From Magnetococcales bacterium (GTDB lineage: Bacteria > Pseudomonadota > Magnetococcia > Magnetococcales > Magnetaquicoccaceae): a stretch of 36,949 nt of DNA. Position numbers and translations under genes: made by a program. The stretch spans positions 1-36,949 of the forward strand of contig JADGAR010000037.1 of assembly GCA_015231915.1 (NCBI GenBank). Direction: 5' to 3'. The notes beneath the pieces were generated by a model. That model was not told where the DNA came from and did no database searches. It saw only the letters and a program-made list of their open reading frames with translations. This document shows, in pieces, positions 17,648-26,153 of the stretch. How positions within the stretch are numbered: position 1 is the first letter of the stretch; the number at the start of each line of letters is the position of its first letter.

Positions 17648-17676
17648 TATTTATAGAAAAAATAGTCACTTGTCAA
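17648..17676 (-). promoter_or_regulatory. Consensus-like sigma70 promoter for the signalling/electron-conduit operon
   Basis: On the minus strand a perfect TTGACA (17676-17671) lies 17 bases from TAAATA (17653-17648), or 15 bases from TATAAA (17655-17650). The -35 overlaps the last codons of lpxK. The following AT-rich leader of about 45 bases ends at the start codon at 17602, which has no clear Shine-Dalgarno. This would start a separate transcript from lpxK. Confidence 0.65.
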
Positions 17677-18755
17677 GCCGAAAAAAGCGGGGCGGCGAGG
17701 CGCTGTTCCAGCCAGAGCGGGGTGGTCGAGAAGGCGATTTCCACCCGCAGGGCGAACACCGGCATGGCAAGGCGGGCGGGATCCAGCTTGACGGCATCCT
17801 TTTCGGTGCAGACCAGGGCCGTGGCGCCTGCGGCTGCGGCCTGGGCCAGCAGGCGCGTGGTCTCCTCCGGGGTGAAGGGATGATGGTCGGGGAAGGAGCG
17901 CAGGCCGCGCAGGTCGAGGTTCAAGCCGCGCAGGGTGGTGAAAAAACGATCCGGCGCGGCGATGGCGCAGAAGGCGAACAGGGGAGCGGTCAGGCCGTCC
18001 AGGGGGAGGGGAGCGCCGGGGGCGTGGAGGGGGATCCAGGCGGCGGGGCGATGGGTGGCGGTCATGACCGGCAGGTCGGGGAAACGTTCGGCCAGCCAGG
18101 CGCGGGTGGTCTGGGTGGCCTGGAGGTCGTCGGCGCGGGTGAGGACGATGGCATGGGCGCGCCGGATGGCCGAGGGGAACTCCCGCAGCACCCCGCCAGG
18201 CAGAAGCCTGCCGTTGCCGAGGGGCCGGGCGGCATCCAGCAGGAGCAGGTCGAGATCCTTGCGCACGTCCAGGCGCTGAAAGCCGTCGTCCATCAGGACG
18301 AGGTCGCAGTGGAACCGTTCCACGGCGTGGCGGATGAGGGTGGGACGGTGGCGCCCGGTGAGGACGGTGACCCCTGGCAACGAGCCGGCCAGGAATGCGG
18401 CCTCGTCGGCGGCCAGGGGGGGGTGGAGACGTTGACCGCCGGGATCGGCGACCACCGTGACCGGCGCGCGGGATTGCTGCCGGTAGCCCCGGCTGACGAT
18501 GGCGATGCGGCGACCGGTGGGGGCGAGATGACGGGCGAGCCAGAGGACCATGGGGGTCTTGCCGGTGCCGCCGGCGGTGAGGTTGCCGACGCTGACCACC
18601 GGGCAGGGCGCCTGGAAGGGGTCCCGGCCCAGGGTGCGCAGCCACTGGATGGCGCCATACACCCGGCCCATGGCGCCGAGGGTCGCCAGTCCGGCGCGCG
18701 CCGGCCAGGTGGCGGGGGTGCGACTGCCATCCAGCCAGGGCAGGAGATCCGTCAT
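17673..18755 (-). CDS. lpxK: Tetraacyldisaccharide 4'-kinase LpxK
   Basis: LpxK phosphorylates the 4' position of the tetraacyldisaccharide 1-phosphate to give lipid IVA, at the cytoplasmic face of the inner membrane. 360 aa, slightly longer than the usual 320-340. The P-loop reads VGNLTAGGTGKTP at about 56-68, followed by SRGY at about 93, and MDDGFQ near 155-160, all family hallmarks. The start overlaps the waaA stop by 4 nt (ATGA). Confidence 0.96.
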   Translation of the reverse strand: MTDLLPWLDGSRTPATWPARAGLATLGAMGRVYGAIQWLRTLGRDPFQAPCPVVSVGNLTAGGTGKTPMVLWLARHLAPTGRRIAIVSRGYRQQSRAPVTVVADPGGQRLHPPLAADEAAFLAGSLPGVTVLTGRHRPTLIRHAVERFHCDLVLMDDGFQRLDVRKDLDLLLLDAARPLGNGRLLPGGVLREFPSAIRRAHAIVLTRADDLQATQTTRAWLAERFPDLPVMTATHRPAAWIPLHAPGAPLPLDGLTAPLFAFCAIAAPDRFFTTLRGLNLDLRGLRSFPDHHPFTPEETTRLLAQAAAAGATALVCTEKDAVKLDPARLAMPVFALRVEIAFSTTPLWLEQRLAAPLFSA

Positions 18756-20038
18756 GGCGTTGCCGCCATCAATGCCTCGATGGCCGCCAGGGTGCGCTCC
18801 AGGGCGCCGGCGTTGGCGGGGATCACCGAGCGGGCCGCCTCGCCCATGCGCTGGCGTTGTTCCGGGGTCTCCAGCAGGGTGATGATCCGGGCGTGCAGTT
18901 CGTCGGCGTCATGCACCAGGGCGGCCCCGCCGGCTTGCAGGAGCTGGTCGGCAATCTCGCGGAAATTGAAGGTGGCCGGCCCCATCAGGATCGGCGCTCC
19001 CCAGGCGGCGGCTTCGAGCATGTTCTGCCCGCCGTGGGGGACCAGGGTGCCGCCGATGAAGACCAGATGGGCCAGTCGGTAGAGCACGGCCAGCCAGCCG
19101 ATCTCGTCCACCAGCAGCACCGGACTCTCCCAGGAGCCGCAGGTGGCGGAAAAGAGCTGGAACGCCAGTTGGCGTCGTCGCAGCAGGGCCGCGACTTCCC
19201 TGGTTCTTTCCGGATGGCGGGGGACCAGGATCAGGCGCGGGGCAGAGGGATGGCCGGCCAGCCGTGCGAAGACCTCCAGCAGGATCTCCTCCTCGCCGGG
19301 GTGGGTGCTGGCCGCGATCCAGACCGGCGCGCCGGGGGCGGGGAGACGTGCGTCCAGTTGGGCTTGGCGCTCCGGATCCGGGGGGCGCAGGGCCTGGTCG
19401 TATTTGATGTTGCCCGTCACGGCCACCCGGTGGGGCGAGGCGCCCATGGCGATCAGGCGTTGGGCGTCGGCCTCGGTCTGCATCAGATAGAGCCTGCCGT
19501 CCGCGAGCACCCGGCGCATCAGCGGGCGCAGGCGGCGATAGCGCGCGAAGGAGCGGGGCGAGATGCGCCCGTTGACCAGGACGATGGGCACGCCACGCCT
19601 GGCGATCGCCCGGAACAGGCCGGGCCACAATTCGGTCTCCATGACCACCAGCAGCCTTGGTCGGATCGCCTCGATGACCGGGTTCAGACAGACCGGCAGG
19701 TCGACGGGGAGGTAGCAGTGGGCTGCGGCATGGGGGATTTTCTGGCGTGCCACCTCCTGGCCGGTCTTGGTGACCGTGGTGACGACCAGTTCGTGGCCGG
19801 GCAGCAGAAGCGGCAGGCGGTTGGCCAGTTCGCGGGCCGCCATGGTCTCGCCCACCGAAACCGCATGCAGCCAGACGCGGGGCGTGTTTCTGGCATGTCC
19901 ATTGCAAAACTGACCAACGATACCCAGCCTTTGCCGAACGGTTCCCCGGTATTTCGGCGTGGCGAGGTAGCGCCATGTCCAATAGGGAAGGGTCAAAAGG
20001 ATGACGAGCGTCAGAAGGATCGAATAGAGCGCATGCAT
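18752..20038 (-). CDS. waaA: Kdo transferase WaaA (KdtA)
   Basis: WaaA transfers 3-deoxy-D-manno-octulosonate residues from CMP-Kdo to lipid IVA at the inner membrane. 428 aa, the typical length. It has an N-terminal hydrophobic anchor (about 3-20), HAVSVGE near 60 with the catalytic Glu, TTVTKTGQE, ETELWPGLF and NGRISPRSF. It is the first gene of a waaA-lpxK pair and is divergent from mshL across a 245-base gap. No strong Shine-Dalgarno precedes the start; a second ATG lies 4 bases downstream but out of frame. Confidence 0.96.
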   Translation of the reverse strand: MHALYSILLTLVILLTLPYWTWRYLATPKYRGTVRQRLGIVGQFCNGHARNTPRVWLHAVSVGETMAARELANRLPLLLPGHELVVTTVTKTGQEVARQKIPHAAAHCYLPVDLPVCLNPVIEAIRPRLLVVMETELWPGLFRAIARRGVPIVLVNGRISPRSFARYRRLRPLMRRVLADGRLYLMQTEADAQRLIAMGASPHRVAVTGNIKYDQALRPPDPERQAQLDARLPAPGAPVWIAASTHPGEEEILLEVFARLAGHPSAPRLILVPRHPERTREVAALLRRRQLAFQLFSATCGSWESPVLLVDEIGWLAVLYRLAHLVFIGGTLVPHGGQNMLEAAAWGAPILMGPATFNFREIADQLLQAGGAALVHDADELHARIITLLETPEQRQRMGEAARSVIPANAGALERTLAAIEALMAATP

Positions 20039-20166
20039 CTTAAATCAAAAGTCCGGCCAGGTGAGGAAGGATCGGTGTTCGGCATGGTCCCGATCATACA
20101 GCATGCGCCGCCTGCCGGGAATGCGGATCGTGCGGCGCGAGCGGATTCCTGCTGCACAGCGTTAAT

Positions 20167-20178
20167 GCAATGCATTGC
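20167..20178. promoter_or_regulatory. 12-bp palindrome next to the mshL promoter, possible operator
   Basis: GCAATGCATTGC is a perfect palindrome whose right end abuts the -35 hexamer of the predicted mshL promoter. Its placement is typical of a regulator site, but no regulator gene is adjacent. Confidence 0.35.
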
Positions 20179-20208
20179 TTGTCTTTGGTTGAGTCTGTCA
20201 TGTATAAT
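20179..20208 (+). promoter_or_regulatory. Sigma70-type promoter of the MSHA pilus operon
   Basis: A perfect TATAAT at 20203-20208 is 18 bases from TTGTCT (20179-20184). The start codon of mshL is about 70 bases further on, preceded by GGAAGG at 20270-20275. The rest of the 20039-20283 divergent gap holds no recognisable gene. Confidence 0.6.
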
Positions 20209-20283
20209 GAATTCATTTGCGTCGGGATACGGCTCGTTTGCGGCTCTGCAACACCTCGCGCGTCTCATCGGAAGGCTTCTTGC

Positions 20284-22029
20284 ATGAAACAAAACTGGAT
20301 TTTACATGGCTTTTTGGCCTTGTCCCTGCTCGCCGGAGGCTGCACATGGAGCGGTCGCAAGGGAGCGGACCCTGCGGACAGGAAGGAGATGACCCCCGAG
20401 GAGATCGAGCATTTCAACAAATCCAGGCTCCCGGGGAACACCATCGACTGGAGCGATCCCAAGGGGTGGTCGGAGAGCAAGAGCGAAGCGAGGCGGGATT
20501 TCGACAAGCTGCGCAACAAGGCGCCGAACAGGGATGTGCATGGTACGGTCCTCGAGGAGGATGCCATGCTCAGGGAACGCCAGAACCAGTTGCTCAACAT
20601 GGAACAAAACAGCCCCGTCTCCGCCCCCATGCCGGTCATGCCGCAATACGACCGTCTGACCGACATCATGGTCTCCCTGGAGATGGACAAGGTGGATGTG
20701 CGACAGGCCCTGCGCGCCCTGGCCAAACAGACCAGCCTGAACCTGCTCCTGGACCCGGTGGTCCTGGAGGAAGCACCCGTCATCACGGTCAGCTTTCAAA
20801 AGGTCTCTGCCGCCACGGTCTTGCGCGAGGTGTTGCGCCTGGCCGACCTGCATGGCGTGATCGAGGATAACGTCCTGCGGGTCTCGCCGGTTCAGGAGAC
20901 GATCGTCCCCCTCAATTTTCTGGAAACCAACACATCTTCAACCTTTGATTCCGGTGGCGACGTACTGGGCGTCAGCGGTGGCAAGGGGACCTTGAAAGGG
21001 GGGTTTTCCATGTCCGGAAGCGCCAAGGCCACCAATCCCTATGAGCCGGTCGAGAATGCCGTCAAGGCCTTGCTCGGCGACAGGAAAGGCACCTATCAGA
21101 TCAACCGCCAGACCGGTACGCTTTTCCTGCGCGCCAAGCCTTCCGCAGTCAAGAGCATGACCGAACTGCTGCAACGATACAAGGAGATCCTGAGTCGCCA
21201 GATCCTGATCGAGACCCGCCTGATCGAGGTGCAGTTGAGCGACCAGTACCAGACCGGGATCAACTGGGCCGTCATGCGTCGGAATCTGGCCATTACCGGC
21301 GGCATGACTCAGACGGTTTCGCCGAGTGTCATCTTGAGAAATCCCAACAACGACGCGCAACTGGACGATGGTGCCACCTTGGTGTTGCCGGGAGGGGCGG
21401 CCACGAATGCCGCTTTCGGCAGCGCTTTGGGCACAAAGGTGAGCAGGGCGGGGCTTGGTTTTTTGCAAGGCGGCGACAATTCTTTGATTTTTCTTGATCT
21501 TCTCAAGCAATTCGGCGATGTGCGCACCTTGTCCAATCCCACCATACGCGCCCGGCACGGTCAGCCTGCCATGATCAGCGTAGGGACCTCCAGCAACTAT
21601 GTGGAATCGACCAAAGTGACGCAGGCCACGGTGCAAGGGCAACAGCCCACTACCGAGGTCAAGACCGCCACCCTCTTCGACGGGGTGATGTTGGGGGTGG
21701 TTCCGTTCGTTGGCACGGACGGGGCGATCACCATGTCCGTTCATCCCATCCAGAGCGCTCTCGTGGCGGATTCCATGAGAGCACAGACCTACGGTACCTC
21801 TCAGGTTACCCTGCCGCAGGTGAATCTCAAGGAGATCAGTACCATCCTGGAGTTGCATGATCGTGATACGGTGCTGCTTGGCGGGTTGATCGATAAGAGT
21901 TTGACGAAATATCGCACCGGAACTCCGATTCTGTCAGAAATCCCATTGCTGGGTCGGTTATTTACCCATGATCAGTCCCTCGAAATGTCTCGGGAACTGG
22001 TCGTCATGATGCGAGTGACTATTTTGTGA
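20284..22029 (+). CDS. mshL: MSHA-type pilus secretin lipoprotein MshL
   Basis: Secretin that forms the outer-membrane pore for pilus extrusion. 581 aa from the ATG at 20284, chosen for the GGAAGG ribosome site and the clear lipoprotein signal (LLAGGC, lipidated C20); the frame is open to 20170 but the extra residues are not signal-like. An STN-like N-domain (about 125-215, LDPVVLEEAPVITVSF) is followed by a secretin core containing VENAVKALLG, IETRLIEVQLSDQY, LSNPTIRARHGQPA, and the C-terminal LLGGLIDKS ... IPLLGRLFTHD, all diagnostic of the PilQ/MshL/GspD family. It heads a plus-strand operon and overlaps the next gene by 4 nt. Confidence 0.94.
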   Translation: MKQNWILHGFLALSLLAGGCTWSGRKGADPADRKEMTPEEIEHFNKSRLPGNTIDWSDPKGWSESKSEARRDFDKLRNKAPNRDVHGTVLEEDAMLRERQNQLLNMEQNSPVSAPMPVMPQYDRLTDIMVSLEMDKVDVRQALRALAKQTSLNLLLDPVVLEEAPVITVSFQKVSAATVLREVLRLADLHGVIEDNVLRVSPVQETIVPLNFLETNTSSTFDSGGDVLGVSGGKGTLKGGFSMSGSAKATNPYEPVENAVKALLGDRKGTYQINRQTGTLFLRAKPSAVKSMTELLQRYKEILSRQILIETRLIEVQLSDQYQTGINWAVMRRNLAITGGMTQTVSPSVILRNPNNDAQLDDGATLVLPGGAATNAAFGSALGTKVSRAGLGFLQGGDNSLIFLDLLKQFGDVRTLSNPTIRARHGQPAMISVGTSSNYVESTKVTQATVQGQQPTTEVKTATLFDGVMLGVVPFVGTDGAITMSVHPIQSALVADSMRAQTYGTSQVTLPQVNLKEISTILELHDRDTVLLGGLIDKSLTKYRTGTPILSEIPLLGRLFTHDQSLEMSRELVVMMRVTIL

Positions 22030-23087
22030 GCATTATTTATCGGGCGCTACGCAAGGAAAAACGGGCGGAAGCCGAGTCGAAGACCGTCAACGCTGCTTCT
22101 TTGCTTAATTCCGAGCAGTTCTCTGGCGATGAGGGCGTCCACTCCGGCGAGGAGGAGCGAGGATTGCCGCGCGTCTGGCTCGAGGTGTTGCAGGCGCGCT
22201 GGAGCAGTTTCAGGGGCTGGTTCGCCGAGGCATCTCCCAAGACCAGGGCCGTGATGATTGCCGTGCCGGTGTTGGTGGTGAGCATGATTGGCGGGTTGGG
22301 GTTTTGGGCATATCAGTTCTATCATGGCGCTGCGGATCGCATGGCCGATCAGACCACGAAACCAGAGGCCGTCGCTGCCAAGGATGCCAAGCAGGAGAGT
22401 GCTGCCAAGGCCGCAGACGAGGCTCTGTTCTCCGGAACGGAGGCAGGCGCGGGTGAAGGCGCCTCGATCCCCACCGAGGAATCCCCCCAGGAGGCCGTGG
22501 TCGGGGAGGATGAAGCGTTTTCCGAGGAGAAGTTGCTGGCGAAGTTCTTCGGCGAATCCGCCATGCCGGAGGTCCAGGAAGCCAAGGCCGCTCCCGGCAA
22601 GGAACCACCTCCATTGGATGTGACCCCGGAAGAGGAGGAGGCCGCCCTCGGCAAGGCGCGCCTGGCCAAGGCCAAGGCCAAGGAGTCCGAATCCGTGGTG
22701 GTTTCGCCGGATGTCCAGGAGAACCGTGAACGGGAGGTCGGTCGCGTGGTGGGGGATCTGCGTCTGGCCATGGGCCGGGGCGATGCGCAACAGGTCGAGC
22801 AGATGCTCGTCACCCTGGGGCAGGCGAAAGCGGGAGGCGAAAAGGATCCGTTCGTGCTCAATATGCGCGCCTACTGGGAGATCTCACGGGGGCGGTACGA
22901 CCAGGCCGCCGCCATCCTGAAGCAGATCCTGGAACGGCGTCCCGACGATCTGGAGGCCGGGCTGAACATGGCCGTGGTGGAGATGCGTACCAATCGTTCG
23001 ACCGAGGCCAAGGCGCGGCTCTTCGTCTTGTTGCAACGTTATCCGGGGGATTCCCGTCCCAACGAAATGCTGCGTTATCTGCGTTGA
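22026..23087 (+). CDS. MshN-like membrane protein with C-terminal TPR repeats
   Basis: 353 aa from a GTG that overlaps the mshL stop (GTGA). The short N-terminal motif MSIIYRALRKEKR resembles the start of MshN and GspB/ExeB-type proteins (MS..n.aLr...). One TM helix lies at about 75-97, then an acidic Ala/Glu/Lys-rich linker (about 100-240), then a tetratricopeptide-like region (about 255-353) with A.LK.IL...PDDLEA..N.A and RYPGD..PNE. The C-terminal part is thus periplasmic. MshN is needed for MSHA pilus assembly; the position between mshL and an MshM-like gene supports that identity, but sequence similarity over the linker is too weak to be sure. Confidence 0.75.
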   Translation: MSIIYRALRKEKRAEAESKTVNAASLLNSEQFSGDEGVHSGEEERGLPRVWLEVLQARWSSFRGWFAEASPKTRAVMIAVPVLVVSMIGGLGFWAYQFYHGAADRMADQTTKPEAVAAKDAKQESAAKAADEALFSGTEAGAGEGASIPTEESPQEAVVGEDEAFSEEKLLAKFFGESAMPEVQEAKAAPGKEPPPLDVTPEEEEAALGKARLAKAKAKESESVVVSPDVQENREREVGRVVGDLRLAMGRGDAQQVEQMLVTLGQAKAGGEKDPFVLNMRAYWEISRGRYDQAAAILKQILERRPDDLEAGLNMAVVEMRTNRSTEAKARLFVLLQRYPGDSRPNEMLRYLR

Positions 23088-23096
23088 CCGCCAGCC

Positions 23097-26000
23097 ATGT
23101 CCACCGCGCACAAGTTGGCCAGTTCCTCACCCAACCCCAAACCCGAAAGCTGGGAGGATGTCGCCAAACTGGTGACCATGGCCCAGGAGAGCGAGGCCTA
23201 TCTCAAGTATCTGGGCCTGAAGCGCAATCCCTTTCCGGTCGCCCCGGATTCCGAAGTCTTCTTTCTGCCCACGCGCATCGATGCAATGATAACAGAAGTT
23301 TTGCATTGCATCTATACCCGCAAGGGGTTTCTGGTGATCACCGGCGAGGTGGGTCTCGGCAAGACCACGGTGAGCCGGAGGATCATGCGCACCCTGGACG
23401 AGACGCGGGTGGAGACGGCCCTGGTCTTCAACACCTTCATTCAGGGCGGGGCGTTGCTGGAGGAGATCAATCGGGATTTCGGGATCGAGAATGCCGGGGA
23501 GGGTCCGCAGGCCCACATGGCGGCGTTGAACCGGTTTTTGATCGACCGGTATACCGCAGGGATCAACTGCGCGATCGTGATCGACGACGCCCAGAACCTG
23601 ACCGAGGAGAGCCTGGAACTGGTGCGGATGATCTCCAATCTGGAGGCGCAGGCCGAGAAGCTGGTGCAGATTTTGTTGGTGGGGCAGCCGGAGCTGGAGG
23701 CGAAGCTGGAGGCCCACGCCCTGCGGCAGCTCAAGAGTCGGATCGTGGTGCACGCCCGGATGAAGCCGTATGACCTGGAGGAGTTGAAACAGTACATTGC
23801 CTTCAAGCTCAACGCAGCGGGTTCGAAGGGTGGGCTGGTGATCCCGGAGAACAGCTATCGGCTTTTGCAGGAGTTGACCGGGGGCAATCCGCGGCGGGTA
23901 AACAATCTGATGGATCGTTGTCTGTACGGGTTGTTTGCCTACAACACCATGCGGCTGACGCGGCGGGTGATTCTGGAGGTGGCCAAAGAGTTGGGCTGGA
24001 GCCGTCCCGGGGTGAAGTGGGGGTGGTGGGCGCGTCGGGTTGGGTTGCCGTTGGCGGGCGCGGCGGGTTTGGCCGGGCTGGTGATGATGGGGAGTGCGCA
24101 TTGGCCCCGTGGCGGAACGGACGAGGGGTCGCTGCAGGCGCGGGTGGTGAAGGAGGAGGTGGAGGCGGAGCTGGCGAAGGCGCGTCTGGAGCGGGAGCGG
24201 GTGGGCGCGGAGCTGGCGCGGGCGAAAGAGGCGCGCGAGGCGGCGGAAGCGGAGCTGGCCCGGAGCCGGACGGAGAGCGAGAAGGCGAAGGAGGCGGTGG
24301 CGCGGGCGCAGGTGGCGGAGGCGAAGGCCTTGACGCAGGTGGCGAACGCCAAGGAGTTGTCGCAGGTGGAGGCGGCGGCGCGGCAGAAGGCGCTGGCAGA
24401 GGCGCGCGAGGCGCGCGAGGTGGCAGAGGGCGCGGCGGCGAAGGCATCGGCGGGACTGGCGGAGGCAAAAACCAGGGCCGAGGGACAGGAAAAGGCGTTG
24501 CGCGAGGCGTTGGAGGCCAGGCAACAGGCAGAGGCGCGTGCGGAGGAGGTCGGGCGCAAGCTGGCCCAGGCCCAGGCCGAGTCAGAGGCGCGCCTCAAGG
24601 AGTTGGCGTCGGCCACGCGGGTTCGGCAGGAGGCCGAGGAGCGGGCGAAGGCGGCGAGCGCCGACGCGGAGCAGGCGCGGCGGGAGGCGCGTGCGCGGGA
24701 GGAGCGAGCCACAGAGGAGAAGCAGGCGCTGGAGGCGGCACGGAGCGCGCGGGAGGCGGCGGAGGCAGAGGCGCGCAAGGCGCGGGAGGAGACCGAGGCG
24801 GCCCTTGAGCGCATGGAGCGGGTGCGCAAGGAGGCGGAGCAGGCGGTCGGCAAGGGCAAGGCCGAGGCCGATGCGCGCCTGGCCGAGGCCGAGGCGAAGC
24901 GGAAGCAGGCCGAGGCCGACGCGGCGCGGGCGCGGGAGGAGGCGGCGCGGATTCAGGCGGCGCAGGGGCAGACGGAAAAGGATCTCGTCCGGCGGAAGCA
25001 GGAAGCGGAACGTCTCCTGGCCGAGGCGGTGGCGGCGCGGGAAGAGGCAGTGCGGGCCGGCAAGCCGGATCCGGCGGCGCGGGAGCAGGCGGTGGCCAGG
25101 GCCAGGGAGGAGGCGGCGAAACAGGCGCGTGGGCTGGAAGAGTTGCACGCGGCCCGCAAGCAGGCGGAAGAGGCGGCCCAACGCGCCAGGCAGGATGCGG
25201 ACAAGGCGCTGGAGGAGGCCAACCGGGTGCGGGAGCAGGCGGCCCAGGACGTGGATCTCGCCAAGGCCGAGGCCGAGAAGGCCAGGCAGGAGTTGCGGAT
25301 CGCCCGGGGTGAGGTGGAGTCGATGCGTGGCGCTGTGGGTGGGGCGCCGGTGGCTTTGGTGGCGGTGGCCCCGGAGGTGAAGCAATTTCTGGCGCTCAAC
25401 GGCCTGGAGGGATACGAGCAGCCCTTTGCGCGCGCCTTGGCCGACGGGTGGATGGACGGCGTGGCGCGGGTCATCGAGGAGGAGAAGGGGAAGCATCTGC
25501 TGGTGCTGGACCGCAAGCCGCCGGCCAGTGCCGGGCAATACACGATCCTGCATGCGGACAAGCGGCATTATCTGTTCTGGAATCCCCCGGTGGCGGTGGG
25601 GACCTTTTTTTATGGCTATTCCGGTCCCGAGGTGAAGCTGTTGCAGGGTCATTTGAATCGCCTGGGCATGTTTCCGCATCCGGCGGATGGGGTGGTGGGG
25701 CGGCATACCATGCTGGCATTGACGCGTTATCAGAAGGAGCGCAACCTGCCGGTCACCGGGCAGCCGGACGATGTGACGCTGTTTTGGCTGGTGCATGAGG
25801 CCGGAGCAGGCGCGTCGCCGGCGCAGGCGGAAGCGCCGTCGTCCAGGAAGGAGCCAGCCAAACAGGCCGGATCCGGGAACTGGGCGGTGCAGTTGGCCAG
25901 TTTTCGCGCACGCAAGGATGCCGAGGGGTTGCGGCAGAGGATGGCGGAAAAAGGGGTGGCGCTTTCGGTCGCGGAGGTGCGCAGGTCCGACGGATCGACC

Positions 26001-26120
26001 TGGTACTCGGTGCGCAGCGAAGCGGTGGCGGATCGACCGGCGGCGGAGGCGCGCATGCGGGAGTTGTCGGAACGACTGGGATTGCAGGGGGTTTTGGTCT
26101 ATCTTCAGCAGAAGCATTGA
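23097..26120 (+). CDS. MshM/GspA(ExeA)-like AAA ATPase with giant coiled coil, PG-binding and SPOR domains
   Basis: 1007 aa, about twice the usual ExeA/GspA length. Residues 35-300 are an ExeA-type AAA ATPase: Walker A GEVGLGKTT at 83-91, Walker B CAIVIDDAQ at 158-166, sensor region LLVGQPEL at 194-200 and GGNPRRVNN at 262-270. A TM helix follows (about 314-335). Residues 345-755 are an almost pure Ala/Glu/Arg/Lys coiled coil. The C-terminus has the GspA-like LFWNPPVAVG segment, a peptidoglycan-binding-1 domain (PEVKLLQGHLNRLG ... TMLALTRYQ), and a SPOR domain over about the last 80 residues (WAVQLASF ... YSVRS). So ATP hydrolysis inside the cell is joined to cell-wall binding outside. ExeA helps secretin insertion through the wall; a similar job for MshL is likely. 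Confidence 0.9.
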   Translation: MSTAHKLASSSPNPKPESWEDVAKLVTMAQESEAYLKYLGLKRNPFPVAPDSEVFFLPTRIDAMITEVLHCIYTRKGFLVITGEVGLGKTTVSRRIMRTLDETRVETALVFNTFIQGGALLEEINRDFGIENAGEGPQAHMAALNRFLIDRYTAGINCAIVIDDAQNLTEESLELVRMISNLEAQAEKLVQILLVGQPELEAKLEAHALRQLKSRIVVHARMKPYDLEELKQYIAFKLNAAGSKGGLVIPENSYRLLQELTGGNPRRVNNLMDRCLYGLFAYNTMRLTRRVILEVAKELGWSRPGVKWGWWARRVGLPLAGAAGLAGLVMMGSAHWPRGGTDEGSLQARVVKEEVEAELAKARLERERVGAELARAKEAREAAEAELARSRTESEKAKEAVARAQVAEAKALTQVANAKELSQVEAAARQKALAEAREAREVAEGAAAKASAGLAEAKTRAEGQEKALREALEARQQAEARAEEVGRKLAQAQAESEARLKELASATRVRQEAEERAKAASADAEQARREARAREERATEEKQALEAARSAREAAEAEARKAREETEAALERMERVRKEAEQAVGKGKAEADARLAEAEAKRKQAEADAARAREEAARIQAAQGQTEKDLVRRKQEAERLLAEAVAAREEAVRAGKPDPAAREQAVARAREEAAKQARGLEELHAARKQAEEAAQRARQDADKALEEANRVREQAAQDVDLAKAEAEKARQELRIARGEVESMRGAVGGAPVALVAVAPEVKQFLALNGLEGYEQPFARALADGWMDGVARVIEEEKGKHLLVLDRKPPASAGQYTILHADKRHYLFWNPPVAVGTFFYGYSGPEVKLLQGHLNRLGMFPHPADGVVGRHTMLALTRYQKERNLPVTGQPDDVTLFWLVHEAGAGASPAQAEAPSSRKEPAKQAGSGNWAVQLASFRARKDAEGLRQRMAEKGVALSVAEVRRSDGSTWYSVRSEAVADRPAAEARMRELSERLGLQGVLVYLQQKH

Positions 26121-26153
26121 CATACGGGCGGCAAGGTTCGAGGAGGCGGGATC

